Shown one piece after another: positions 16,556 through 25,947 of a DNA stretch of 38,711 nucleotides. The position numbers and the translations under genes were made by a program. The notes beneath the pieces are model-generated. The model saw nothing but the letters and a program-made list of their open reading frames with translations. It was not told the origin of the DNA and searched no databases. The DNA comes from Bacteroidales bacterium (GTDB taxonomy: Bacteria; Bacteroidota; Bacteroidia; Bacteroidales; UBA932), in the NCBI GenBank assembly GCA_017937885.1, contig JAGBCS010000011.1, forward strand, positions 1 through 38,711, given 5' to 3'. Each line of letters begins with the position of its first letter. The stretch's first letter is position 1.

Positions 16556-19500
16556 AAAGACTATTCACAATATTACAGCTGATACTTATCTTCAACGTTG
16601 CTGCTGATGCTCAAAGTGCTATCGTAAAGGACTTCAAGCCTGTCTGTGACAGCCTTGCGGTACGCATACAGGAATACAACAGCGTCAAAGGCGTCCTCAA
16701 GCTGCAGGCCGTAATGAAGAGAGGATCCACACTGGACTTCTATTTCACGGAATCTCTCGGAGACTATCCATGGCACGAAGGAGATACAAGATGGTTCCGC
16801 TCGACATTGAAAAGTCTCTTCCCTGAAAAGTATCGCAGATACAGCCTTGGAGAGATATATACCAAAAAGATCACTCACGAGAAACTGGAGACTCCCCATC
16901 TGGGATTCAGCGGTCATCCTTCGGATTCCAAGCATAGGATAAACAGTCCGTCCGACAGGACCATTGTGATGCCTATAGGAGGTCTCAGTTTCAGCAAAGG
17001 TCTGGAAGGCAGGCACATAGCCCTCTGGCAGAGTCACGGATACTACTACGATGCTACGGCCGACCGCTGGCAGTGGCAGAGGCCGTGCATGTTCCAGACA
17101 GTCGAGGACATGTTCACGCAGAGCTTCGTGCTCCCATTCCTCGTTCCGATGCTTGAAAATGCCGGCGCATATGTCCTTCTTCCACGCGAAAGAGACGTAC
17201 AGAAGAATGAGATCATAGTTGACAATGACAATGCCGACCCGCATTACGGAGAATCCGAATACGGCGAAACCGGCAGATGGAAAGATATAGAGAACGGCTT
17301 TGCGGCACTAAAGCCGGTATACTTCAACGAAGAGACCCCATTCGGCACGGGAACAGCAAGGGAAGCGGCGTGCATCAAGGAAGGGAAAAAAGGTAAGGCG
17401 ACAGTGACCTGGCGCCCTGACATGCCTGAAAGGGGCGAATATGCCGTATATGTTTCATACAAGACCCTGCCGAAAAGCACGAAATCGGCACTCTACACGG
17501 TCCATCACATGGGAGGAGAAAGTTCTTTTGCCGTCGACCAGAGCATGGGCGGGGGGACCTGGATATATCTTGGGACATTCGAGTTTGCAGAGGGCTCTGA
17601 AGGATATGTGACCCTCAGCAACGAGACTCCTGAAGGATACAGATATGCCTCAGGAAGCGTCGTCAGTGCGGATGCGGTACGTTTCGGAGGCGGCATGGGC
17701 AACATCGCACGTACAGGCAAGGATTCAGAATATCCGGCTGAGGTATCCGGAATGCCACGCTCCGCTGAGGGCGCGAAATATTGGCTCCAGTGGGCCGGAG
17801 TATCAAAGGACATCTTCAGTCAGAACGAGCTTGAGGATGACTACCGCGACGACTTCATGTCCCGCGGAGACTGGGTCGAGTGGATCAGCAGAGGCTCGTC
17901 CATGAACCCGAAAAAGAAAGGCATGGGCATACCGGTAGACCTTTCATTCGGTTTCCATTCGGATGCCGGAGTGACACCGAACGACTCGATCGTAGGAACG
18001 CTTGCGATATACACGCTCCGCTCAGACGGAAGCCAGACACTTCCGTCTGGGGACAGCAGGATGACCAGCAGGGAATACGCAGACATCATCCAGAGCCAGA
18101 TCGTACACGATCTGCGTCATGAATACGACTCACTCTGGAGCAGACGCCACATATGGGACCGCAGCTATCGTGAATCACGTACTCCGTCAGCGCCGGCTAT
18201 GCTCCTTGAACTCCTTGCTCATCAAAACTTTGCAGACATGAAGTACGGACTGGATCCATCATTCCGATTCAGTGTCAGCAGATCGGTGTACAAGGGCATG
18301 CTCAAGTATCTGAGCAACAGATATGGAGTGCCATATTCAGTACAGCCGCTTCCTGTCAGTTCAATCGGCGTATCATTTGCCTCAGACATCAAGGCCAAGG
18401 TCAGCTGGGCTCCGACATCGGATCCTATCGAGCCGACTGCAGAGCCGGAAGGGTACATTCTTTATACACGCATTGATGACGGAGCGTTCGACAACGGAGT
18501 TGTGCTGACGGATATAACAAAGGCAGGCGGCAGTCTTTCTACTGAAGTGACCATCAATCCTGGTCATATCTACAGTTTCCGTATCGCCGCCTTCAACGAC
18601 GGAGGAAAAAGTTTCCCGTCAGAGACTGTCAGCATCGGATTGCCAGCAGGGGGACAGACTGATAACAAGGTGCTCATCGTAAACAACTTCGACAGAGTCA
18701 GCGGACCGGCATTCTTCGATACTCCGGAATATGCAGGCTTCGACAACAGCCTTGACAGTGGCGTGCCTTACATCAGAGACATCGCTTATATCGGTGACAT
18801 GTACGAATTCCGTCGCGACAAGGAATACGTGACGAACGACAATGCAGGCTTCGGAGCATCGCATTCAGATTATGCGGGCGAGATCGTGGCAGGAAACACG
18901 TTTGACTTTCCATCTGTACATGGAAAAGCCGTAATGAAGGCCGGCTATCCGTTCTTCTCATGCAGCAATGAAGCGTTCTGCAGCGACAGCACGTTCAGAA
19001 GACAGGCATGGACCGCAGACATCATCTGCGGCAAGCAGGTGACGACTCCCGTCGGAAGCGGAAAGATGCAGAAATACTCCGTGTTCCCTGTCGAGCTTCA
19101 GGAAGCAGTCAAGGCATTCACCGCCTCTGGAGGAAACATCCTGATCAGCGGAGCAGACATAGCCACAGACGTCTGGGACAGCGTCTATCCGGTTCAGATA
19201 GATTCGGCATATAAAGCAGACACAAAGAAGTTTGTCACGGGCACATTAGGATACCGGTGGGCATCGGCAAAGGGATCCAGGAAAGGCGTTGCCAGGTTCA
19301 TCAGAAACGAGAAGATCGAAGCCGACCTTACACGCAGGATGCCTATCTGCAACGAGATAAACCCAGACAGATACGCAGTCGAGAGTCCTGACGGTCTTTC
19401 TCCAGCTTCAAAGAAGTCATGCTCTATCATGAGGTATGCCGACTCTGCCATATCTGCAGGAATCTGCCATGAAGGAAGCAACTACAAGACAGTATGCCTA

Positions 19501-19581
19501 GGCTTCCCTATCGAATCACTTGAGAAGGAAGAAGACATAGACCATATAATCACTCTAACCTTAGAATTTTTCAGAAAATGA
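16552..19581 (+). CDS. Large secreted protein: amidase_3-like domain interrupted by a golvesin-type domain, plus fibronectin III
   Basis: 1009 residues with a signal peptide (hydrophobic to about residue 20, DAQS). Often annotated in Bacteroidota as xanthan lyase or golvesin-domain protein. I see an N-acetylmuramoyl-L-alanine amidase-like fold in two pieces: IALWQSHG (His162), VEDMF (Glu185) and ENAGAYVLLPRERD, then after an insert GFHSDAG (His469) and LLELLAHQNFADM (Glu553). These four residues match the positions of the zinc ligands and catalytic Glu of amidase_3 enzymes. The insert (about 223-380) is a beta-rich golvesin-type domain with GRWKDIENGFAAL and ADAVRFGGG. A fibronectin III domain (about 611-699) and a C-terminal alpha/beta domain of about 300 residues with VEAFTASGG-like helix (EAVKAFTASGGNILISG) follow. 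Cell-wall or glycopeptide cleavage is plausible, not proven. It overlaps both neighbours by four bases. Confidence 0.82.
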   Translation: MKRLFTILQLILIFNVAADAQSAIVKDFKPVCDSLAVRIQEYNSVKGVLKLQAVMKRGSTLDFYFTESLGDYPWHEGDTRWFRSTLKSLFPEKYRRYSLGEIYTKKITHEKLETPHLGFSGHPSDSKHRINSPSDRTIVMPIGGLSFSKGLEGRHIALWQSHGYYYDATADRWQWQRPCMFQTVEDMFTQSFVLPFLVPMLENAGAYVLLPRERDVQKNEIIVDNDNADPHYGESEYGETGRWKDIENGFAALKPVYFNEETPFGTGTAREAACIKEGKKGKATVTWRPDMPERGEYAVYVSYKTLPKSTKSALYTVHHMGGESSFAVDQSMGGGTWIYLGTFEFAEGSEGYVTLSNETPEGYRYASGSVVSADAVRFGGGMGNIARTGKDSEYPAEVSGMPRSAEGAKYWLQWAGVSKDIFSQNELEDDYRDDFMSRGDWVEWISRGSSMNPKKKGMGIPVDLSFGFHSDAGVTPNDSIVGTLAIYTLRSDGSQTLPSGDSRMTSREYADIIQSQIVHDLRHEYDSLWSRRHIWDRSYRESRTPSAPAMLLELLAHQNFADMKYGLDPSFRFSVSRSVYKGMLKYLSNRYGVPYSVQPLPVSSIGVSFASDIKAKVSWAPTSDPIEPTAEPEGYILYTRIDDGAFDNGVVLTDITKAGGSLSTEVTINPGHIYSFRIAAFNDGGKSFPSETVSIGLPAGGQTDNKVLIVNNFDRVSGPAFFDTPEYAGFDNSLDSGVPYIRDIAYIGDMYEFRRDKEYVTNDNAGFGASHSDYAGEIVAGNTFDFPSVHGKAVMKAGYPFFSCSNEAFCSDSTFRRQAWTADIICGKQVTTPVGSGKMQKYSVFPVELQEAVKAFTASGGNILISGADIATDVWDSVYPVQIDSAYKADTKKFVTGTLGYRWASAKGSRKGVARFIRNEKIEADLTRRMPICNEINPDRYAVESPDGLSPASKKSCSIMRYADSAISAGICHEGSNYKTVCLGFPIESLEKEEDIDHIITLTLEFFRK

Positions 19582-20903
19582 CCGCACGTGAAGCCGAGAT
19601 CATTGAATTGATCAGAAAAGAAGTAAAGCCGGCTCTTGGATGCACGGAGCCTATAGCTGTAGCTCTTGCCGTGGCCAAAGCCATGGAGATCATTACAGAA
19701 AAATGCCAGCTGAATGACGCTGACTGGAGGATGAAGTCCGGATACAGCCTCAACATAGAGGTAAGCGGCAACATTCTTAAGAACGGAATGGGAGTCGGTA
19801 TCCCGGGGACAGGAATGGTAGGACTGCATATCGCGGCAGCCCTTGGAGCCGTATGCGGAAAGTCCGAATATGGGCTTGAAGTCCTGCATGACCTTGATCA
19901 GGCGTCGATTGCAAGGGCAAAGGAGATGGTAGAGGAAAAGTCAGTTACGGTCGGTCTCGCCCAGACAACCCACAAGCTATATGTAAAGGCAACCGTTGAA
20001 ACAAAGGACGGGCATTGCGCAAGTGCCGAGATTGAAGATGACCACGACAGGATCGTGGAAACCAGTTTCGACAAGGCAGTCTTGACAAGCTCACACGCAA
20101 ATACTGAGCACGAAGCAGCGGATCAGAAGACAACGCTTGACTACCACCTGACAGTCAAGGAGATATGCGACTTTGCAAGAACCGTGGCATATGAAGACAT
20201 CGAGTTCATACTGGAGTCCAGGACACTGAATCTCGCATTGGCTCAGGAAGGTCTTAAAGGCTGCTACGGACTTAAGGTTGGCTATGCGATCAATCTCGAA
20301 GACAACAAGGAGGTGTTCGGCGGAGACTTCCTCAGCTATGCGATGTCTCTCACTGCGGCAGCTTCAGACGCCCGCATGGCAGGATGTACTCTGGCGGCGA
20401 TGAGCAACTCCGGCAGCGGAAATCAGGGCATCACCGTCACCATGCCTGTTATCGCATATTCGATCCGATATGGTACATCTGACGAACAGCTCGCAAGAGC
20501 TCTCGTGCTGAGCCATCTTATCGCGATCCATATAAAGGGATACCTCGGCAAGCTGTCGGCCCTCTGCGGCTGCGTAATTGCCTCTACCGGCTCATCATGC
20601 GGCCTCGTGTATCTCCGCGGAGGCAACTATGACCAGATATGCTCCGCCATCAAGAACATGATAGGCAACATTACAGGTATGGTCTGCGACGGAGCTAAGG
20701 TAGGCTGTGCGATGAAGGTAGCTTCAGGAGTATCAAGTTCACTCCAATCCGCAGTACTCGCGCGAGAAGGAATCTGTATCTCCGAACACGACGGCATCAT
20801 CGAGAAGGACATAGAGAAAACAATACAGAATCTCGGCCGTATCGGCTCTGTCGGAATGCAGAACACCGACAACATGATCCTCGACATAATGGTCTGCAAG
20901 TAG
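19578..20903 (+). CDS. L-cysteine desulfidase / serine dehydratase-alpha-like family (UPF0597, YhaM/CyuA type)
   Basis: Cytoplasmic enzyme of 441 residues in the family that converts L-cysteine to pyruvate, ammonia and sulfide using an oxygen-sensitive iron-sulfur cluster. Family signatures are the N-terminal VKPALGCTEPIAVALA with Cys22, the glycine-rich NSGSGNQGITVTMP and the cysteine-rich LSALCGCVIASTGSSCGLVYLRGG; these cysteines would hold the cluster. Length is normal for YhaM-like proteins. It starts inside the stop of the amidase-like gene (ATGA) and ends the four-gene operon; a strong terminator follows. Why a cysteine-degrading enzyme is tied to an exporter and a wall-associated protein is unclear. 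Serine dehydratase activity is an alternative. Confidence 0.9.
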   Translation: MTAREAEIIELIRKEVKPALGCTEPIAVALAVAKAMEIITEKCQLNDADWRMKSGYSLNIEVSGNILKNGMGVGIPGTGMVGLHIAAALGAVCGKSEYGLEVLHDLDQASIARAKEMVEEKSVTVGLAQTTHKLYVKATVETKDGHCASAEIEDDHDRIVETSFDKAVLTSSHANTEHEAADQKTTLDYHLTVKEICDFARTVAYEDIEFILESRTLNLALAQEGLKGCYGLKVGYAINLEDNKEVFGGDFLSYAMSLTAAASDARMAGCTLAAMSNSGSGNQGITVTMPVIAYSIRYGTSDEQLARALVLSHLIAIHIKGYLGKLSALCGCVIASTGSSCGLVYLRGGNYDQICSAIKNMIGNITGMVCDGAKVGCAMKVASGVSSSLQSAVLAREGICISEHDGIIEKDIEKTIQNLGRIGSVGMQNTDNMILDIMVCK

Positions 20904-20927
20904 CATATAAGCAACACGATTTACTAC

Positions 20928-20972
20928 AATCCGGATGGAACGGCAAAAACGTTTCATCCGGATTATTTTTTA
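20928..20972 (+). terminator. Strong rho-independent terminator of the ABC/VanZ/amidase/desulfidase operon
   Basis: Arms 20928-20942 and 20950-20964 pair over 15 bp with one G-U, with a 7-base loop GCAAAAA and a T-tract at 20966-20971. It separates the operon from the SusCD locus. Confidence 0.93.
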
Positions 20973-21025
20973 CACGTTTCTGTCATTCCTGACCTATAAA
21001 CTGCGTCCAAAAAGAACAATAGTAA

Positions 21026-21043
21026 CACATTTGAACAAATGTG
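21026..21043. promoter_or_regulatory. Perfect dyad CACATTTG-AA-CAAATGTG upstream of susC
   Basis: Two 8-base inverted arms around AA, about 43-61 bases upstream of the susC -7 element. Size, symmetry and position are those of a dimeric regulator site; it has no T-tract and no gene end beside it. The binding protein is unknown. Confidence 0.5.
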
Positions 21044-21060
21044 GTATAAATTGTACGATA

Positions 21061-21094
21061 TTGTTACCCCCCCCTGCGGATTTTCATACATTTG
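21061..21094 (+). promoter_or_regulatory. SusC operon promoter with a C8 tract in the spacer
   Basis: TACATTTG (21087-21094) matches TAnnTTTG. A TTG at 21061-21063 could be the -33 box, giving a 23-base spacer, slightly long for the consensus. The spacer contains eight consecutive C (21067-21074). The leader to the ATG at 21176 is about 75 bases and A-rich. Confidence 0.5.
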
Positions 21095-21175
21095 TGAAAG
21101 AGAAAAAGTCCAAAACGCAACAAATCATAACAAACATAAAAACACTATTATTAACCTATCCAAAAAGCCAAGAAT

Positions 21176-24175
21176 ATGAATCGTATTCTCAAAACATTCG
21201 TACTTCTCGTGGCCATGTGTGCAGCAATGCCTGCTTTTGCAGCTGTACCGGTCAAGGGAACGATCAAAGATGGCAACAACGCACCTATCCCGGGTGCGAC
21301 GGTTGTGGAAGTCGGCACGACAAACGGTCAGGTTGCAGACGCTGACGGAAAGTACACGATCAATGTTGCTTCGGCAAACGCTGTTCTCCAGTTCTCATGC
21401 ATCGGATATGAGACTGTAGAGATCGAACTTAACGGAAGGGCGACTCTCGATGTTGTCCTTAACGAAGAAGCTTCATTCCTGGAAGAGACCGTAGTCATCG
21501 GTTACGGTAGCCAGAAGAAAGCGGACATCACATCATCCGTACAGAGCGTCAAGTCAGACGACTTCAACAAGGGTGCAGTGCTCGACGCCGGACAGCTGAT
21601 CCAGGGTAAGGTAGCCGGTCTTCAGATCACGATTTCTTCAGGAGACCCTACTGCCAGCTCATCAATGTCTCTCCGTGGTCTTTCGTCACTCTACGGATCG
21701 ACAGCACCGCTCGTGCTCGTTGACGGTGTGCCTGGTAACCTCGACACTGTTGCTCCGGAAGACATCGAGTCCATCGACATCCTCAAGGACGGTTCTGCAA
21801 CAGCGATCTATGGTACACGTGGTACCAATGGTGTGATCATCATCACTACAAAGAACGCAAAGCGCGAGATGCCGGCTACGGTAGAGTATGCAGGTTATGT
21901 ATCTCTTTCTGACTGGCTGAAGACTCCTGATTTCATGGATGCTGCAGACCTCAGGGCAAAGATCAAGGAAGGCTGGATCTTCGGTGGTGCGAACGAGACT
22001 GACATGGGCGCCACTACAGACTGGCTCAAGGAAATCAGCCAGATCGGAGTGTCACACAACCACAACCTCTCGATCATGGGCGGTTCAAGGAACAACACCT
22101 ACACTGCAAACGTTACCTACAGAGACAATGAAGGTACCATCAAGGGAACAGGAAGGACCAACCTCCGCGCACGTGCTCAGGTTTCTCAGTATCTCCTTGA
22201 CAACAAGCTCAAGCTTACAGGTGAGATTCTTGCAAGCGAAAGCGAAAGCAACACCGGATTCTCCCCTACATACGTTTACCGTATGGCTTGTATCCAGAAC
22301 CCGACTCAGCCTATCTACAATGAGGACGGAACATACTGCGAGAGAGCTATCTACAACTACGACAACCCGATCGGCATGATGCTCGAGCGTGACGGTATGT
22401 ACCGAAACAGAAGCATCCGTTTCAACGGCGTTGCAGAGTTCAAGCCAATCGAGCAGCTTACTTTCAAGGCTCTCTACGTACGCAAGGGCCAGAACACTAT
22501 CAGCGGCTACTATACTTCACGTCTTGACGCAAGTACGACTGAGGGCGGTACAAACGGTAGCGCAAGCCGTTCTGCTTCTGATTACATCTACAACATGGCC
22601 GAGCTCAGTGCAAACTACGTACAGGACTTCGGCGACCATCACATCACTGCTATCGCCGGTTACAGCTACGAGGACAACGTATCTGAGAACTTCTCTGCCA
22701 GCAACTGGGACTTCCCTACTGACGCTTACGGATACAATGCTCTCGAGATGGGTAACGCTCTCAAGGAGGGTAACGCAAGCATGTCATCGTACAAGTCGAA
22801 GACCAAGCTCATCGGTCTCTTCGCGCGCGCTACTTATAATTATGCAGACCGCTACCTCCTGATGGTATCTTACCGTCGCGATGGTTCTTCAAAGTTCGGT
22901 GCAGACCACAAGTGGGGTAACTTCCCTGGAGTTTCACTCGGTTGGAACCTCCACAACGAGTCTTGGATGAAGAGCGCAAGCTGGCTCAACCAGTTGAAGC
23001 TCCGTGCCGGTTACGGTATCACAGGTATCGACGTGTCTTCACCTTACCAGTCACTCGCATCACTTAACTACGAGGGTTCATATATGTATGCCGGCGAGTG
23101 GATCCAGACTCTCGTTCCTGCACGTAACGACAACCCTAACCTCCGTTGGGAGAAGAAGTACGAGTACAACATCGGTCTCGATTTCGCAATTCTCGATGAG
23201 AGACTCAGCGGTAGCATCGACCTTTATCAGCGTGACACAAAGGACGGTCTCTACTACTATTCAGTGCCTACTCCTCCATACCAGTACGGAACAATCATGG
23301 CTAACGTCTGCCATCTCCAGAACAAGGGAGTCGAGGTTCTCATCAATGCAGTACCTGTACGCACAAGAGACTTCGAGTGGACATCATCAGTTTCATTCTC
23401 ATACAATGCCAACAAGCTTGTATCACTCCAGAACGACGAGTTCCAGACTTCATCAGACTGGTTCAGTGCCGGTCACACTGGAGAGCCTATCCAGACGACG
23501 ACTCACCGTGTAAAAGAGGGATGGCCTATCGGTAACCTCTTCGGTCTTAAGTCAATCGGTGTTGACGACGACGGAAAATGGGTTGTGGAAAGACTCCGTT
23601 ATGACGCAGAGGGCAACGTCGAGAGCAAGTACTACGACTATGCTGCAAACGCAGGCCAGAACGACTGGCAGGTTCTCGGAAACGGTGTCCCTGATTTCTT
23701 CGCGAACTTCAACAACACCTTCCGTTACAAGAACTTCGACCTCAACATCACCATGCGTGGTGCATTCGGTCACCAGATCCTCAACTACCAGAAGATGTAT
23801 TATGGAAACCCTACAATCCTCTACAACGTTCTGAACTGCGCATTCGACAAGTTTGACGCTGTTGACGCAAAGACAGGACAGCTTACCGGCAACAAGGCGG
23901 TTCTTTCAGACAGCCAGCGTTATGTAAGCTACTATGTGGAGAACGGAGACTACTGGAAGATCGACAACGTTACTCTCGGTTACACCAAGAGATTCAAGTC
24001 AGACATCATCAAGAAGGTACGTGCTTACGTGACTGTAAACAACCTTGCTACAATCACAGGCTACACAGGTCTCGATCCTGAAGTAAGCTTCGGTGGATTC
24101 GACCCAGGTACAGACAGCCGTGACAAGTATCCTACTATCCGTGCGTATACATTCGGTGTTAACCTTACATTCTAA
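21176..24175 (+). CDS. SusC/RagA family TonB-dependent outer membrane transporter
   Basis: 999 residues. A signal peptide (to about residue 23, AFAA) is followed by a carboxypeptidase-regulatory-like domain (about 26-107, VKGTIKDGNNAPIPGATV), the SusC signature LEETVVIGYGSQKKADIT serving as TonB box region, a plug domain (to about 230, LVLVDGVPGNLDT and ILKDGSATAIYGTRGTNGVI), and a 22-strand-type barrel ending in aromatic FGVNLTF. It would import an oligomer captured by SusD through the outer membrane using energy from TonB. At 999 residues it is average for the family. Strong codon bias suggests high expression. First gene of the locus; susD follows after 13 bases. No ECF sigma/anti-sigma or hybrid two-component regulator is next to it. 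Confidence 0.97.
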   Translation: MNRILKTFVLLVAMCAAMPAFAAVPVKGTIKDGNNAPIPGATVVEVGTTNGQVADADGKYTINVASANAVLQFSCIGYETVEIELNGRATLDVVLNEEASFLEETVVIGYGSQKKADITSSVQSVKSDDFNKGAVLDAGQLIQGKVAGLQITISSGDPTASSSMSLRGLSSLYGSTAPLVLVDGVPGNLDTVAPEDIESIDILKDGSATAIYGTRGTNGVIIITTKNAKREMPATVEYAGYVSLSDWLKTPDFMDAADLRAKIKEGWIFGGANETDMGATTDWLKEISQIGVSHNHNLSIMGGSRNNTYTANVTYRDNEGTIKGTGRTNLRARAQVSQYLLDNKLKLTGEILASESESNTGFSPTYVYRMACIQNPTQPIYNEDGTYCERAIYNYDNPIGMMLERDGMYRNRSIRFNGVAEFKPIEQLTFKALYVRKGQNTISGYYTSRLDASTTEGGTNGSASRSASDYIYNMAELSANYVQDFGDHHITAIAGYSYEDNVSENFSASNWDFPTDAYGYNALEMGNALKEGNASMSSYKSKTKLIGLFARATYNYADRYLLMVSYRRDGSSKFGADHKWGNFPGVSLGWNLHNESWMKSASWLNQLKLRAGYGITGIDVSSPYQSLASLNYEGSYMYAGEWIQTLVPARNDNPNLRWEKKYEYNIGLDFAILDERLSGSIDLYQRDTKDGLYYYSVPTPPYQYGTIMANVCHLQNKGVEVLINAVPVRTRDFEWTSSVSFSYNANKLVSLQNDEFQTSSDWFSAGHTGEPIQTTTHRVKEGWPIGNLFGLKSIGVDDDGKWVVERLRYDAEGNVESKYYDYAANAGQNDWQVLGNGVPDFFANFNNTFRYKNFDLNITMRGAFGHQILNYQKMYYGNPTILYNVLNCAFDKFDAVDAKTGQLTGNKAVLSDSQRYVSYYVENGDYWKIDNVTLGYTKRFKSDIIKKVRAYVTVNNLATITGYTGLDPEVSFGGFDPGTDSRDKYPTIRAYTFGVNLTF

Positions 24176-24188
24176 TTCTTGAAGTTCT

Positions 24189-25943
24189 ATGAAAAAGATA
24201 TATAGCATTCTTTCAGTACTTGCAGCCTCTGCATTGATGTTCACTGGCTGCTTCAACCTCGACGAAGAGGCTTTTTCAGAGGTCGTTCAGGAACAGTTCG
24301 TACCGTCAGACCAGGATGTTGCAGCCCTTCTGGCATCAACATACTCTGAGTTCGGAGCATTCTTCGACTGGTACGGAATGTTCGATGCACAGGAGGAGCC
24401 TTGCGACGTGATCATCACTCCAGTACGTCCTAACGGATGGGATGACGGTGGAGTCTACCAGCGTATGCACAAGCACACATGGAAGGCAAACGATCCGGGC
24501 AGCCCTGCATCTCTTTACTACTATTGTTTCCAGGGTATCAACGCAGCAAACCGCGTGAACGACCAGATCGTTACCGGCGCTCTCCCATGCGGAGACCTCG
24601 AGGACCTCGTTCTTTGCGAGCTCAAGGCTGTACGTGCCCTCTGGTATGCGATCCTTCTCGACAGCCACGGAAACGTTCCTATCGTTACTTCTTACTCTAA
24701 CGAAGTGCCTGTACAGGCAAGCCGCGACAGCGTCTATAACTTCGTAGTCAGGGAACTCAACGAGGTTCTCGATGCCGAGGTGCTCTCAAAGGAGAACTCT
24801 GCAAACTTCTATGGCCGTATCAACCATTGGGGTGCAACAATGGCTCTCATGCGCGTTTACCTCAATGCTGAAGTATATACAGGAAAGCCTGCATATGACA
24901 AGGCCCTCGCTCTTGCAGAGACTGTGATCAATGAAAGTCCTTACTCTCTTGCAGCTGACTACAGCGACAACTTTAAGGTGGATCTTGGTCCGGCAAGCAC
25001 AGAAGTAATCTTCGCAATACCTTACGACAACACTTATACAACAGGTAACCATGTGTTCAGTATGGGTATGAAGTGGTACCCTCCTACAGAAGGCCGCGAC
25101 CATTTCGGATGGACCTTCGGTACATGGGGAGGTAGCTGCGGTAACCCTCAGTTCATTAATTCATACCAGCCGGGTGACCTCCGCAAGGAAAAGACATGGC
25201 TCCACGGACCTATGATGAAGAAGGATGCTCCTAACGAAATCGCATGGACAGCCCTCAACTATCTTCCTTCAATCGATGGTAAGAAGGGTTCTGAGGCTAT
25301 CCTCAGCGTTGACTTCGGATGCCGTCAGAACAAGTACGAGCAGGATATCGAGGCTGCTTACGGTAACCAGTGGGGAAATGACTTCGCATGGTTCCGTCTC
25401 TCTGAGGCTTACTACACTGCAGCAGAGTGCAAGCTCCGTCTCGGCCAGAGCGGCGCAGCAGAGTATGTGAATGCAGTTCGTGCACGTTCGATGGAAAGTG
25501 GCGTATCGAATCTTACAGATACCGACCTCCTTGCTGATACAAAGATGCAGTACGGTCTCGTTCCTTGGGGAGACGTTACAGCAGAGATGCTTGCAGAATG
25601 CAACCCTACGCATGACTGGTCGGCATACGCTGCTCAGCTTGAGGCTTCTCAGACTCCACAGCCTAAGGGCAAGGACAGCGAGGACCTTCAGTATGGCGGA
25701 ATGTATGACGAATGGGGATGGGAGTTCGCTCTCGAAGGTCTCCGCCGCCAGCAGATGATCCGCTTCGGCACATTCTCGACCAGAAACTGGTACAACCACG
25801 AGGCTGTCACTGACGGTCATACTGCCCTCTTCCCACACGACGAAGGAACACAGAGCACAAATGCAAACATCGGCCAGAACCCAGGTTACGATTCAGCTAA
25901 CGGCGTGATGGCTGAAGAGGTAGCCGTAAAGCCAAAGAACTAG
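24189..25943 (+). CDS. SusD/RagB family surface lipoprotein
   Basis: 584 residues. Lipoprotein signal with lipobox MFTGC (Cys21) followed by FNLDEEAFSEVVQEQF, a typical SusD start. The helical TPR-like core (CFQGINAANRVNDQI, ELKAVRALWYAILLD, LRLSEAYYTAAECKLRL-type segments) and the C-terminal EWGWEFALEGLRRQQMIRFG are all present. It forms the lid over the SusC barrel and binds the substrate outside the cell. It lies 13 bases after susC and 4 bases before the next gene, so the three are co-transcribed. Ligand cannot be predicted; the neighbours suggest a peptide or glycopeptide. Confidence 0.97.
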   Translation: MKKIYSILSVLAASALMFTGCFNLDEEAFSEVVQEQFVPSDQDVAALLASTYSEFGAFFDWYGMFDAQEEPCDVIITPVRPNGWDDGGVYQRMHKHTWKANDPGSPASLYYYCFQGINAANRVNDQIVTGALPCGDLEDLVLCELKAVRALWYAILLDSHGNVPIVTSYSNEVPVQASRDSVYNFVVRELNEVLDAEVLSKENSANFYGRINHWGATMALMRVYLNAEVYTGKPAYDKALALAETVINESPYSLAADYSDNFKVDLGPASTEVIFAIPYDNTYTTGNHVFSMGMKWYPPTEGRDHFGWTFGTWGGSCGNPQFINSYQPGDLRKEKTWLHGPMMKKDAPNEIAWTALNYLPSIDGKKGSEAILSVDFGCRQNKYEQDIEAAYGNQWGNDFAWFRLSEAYYTAAECKLRLGQSGAAEYVNAVRARSMESGVSNLTDTDLLADTKMQYGLVPWGDVTAEMLAECNPTHDWSAYAAQLEASQTPQPKGKDSEDLQYGGMYDEWGWEFALEGLRRQQMIRFGTFSTRNWYNHEAVTDGHTALFPHDEGTQSTNANIGQNPGYDSANGVMAEEVAVKPKN

Positions 25944-25947
25944 CATA

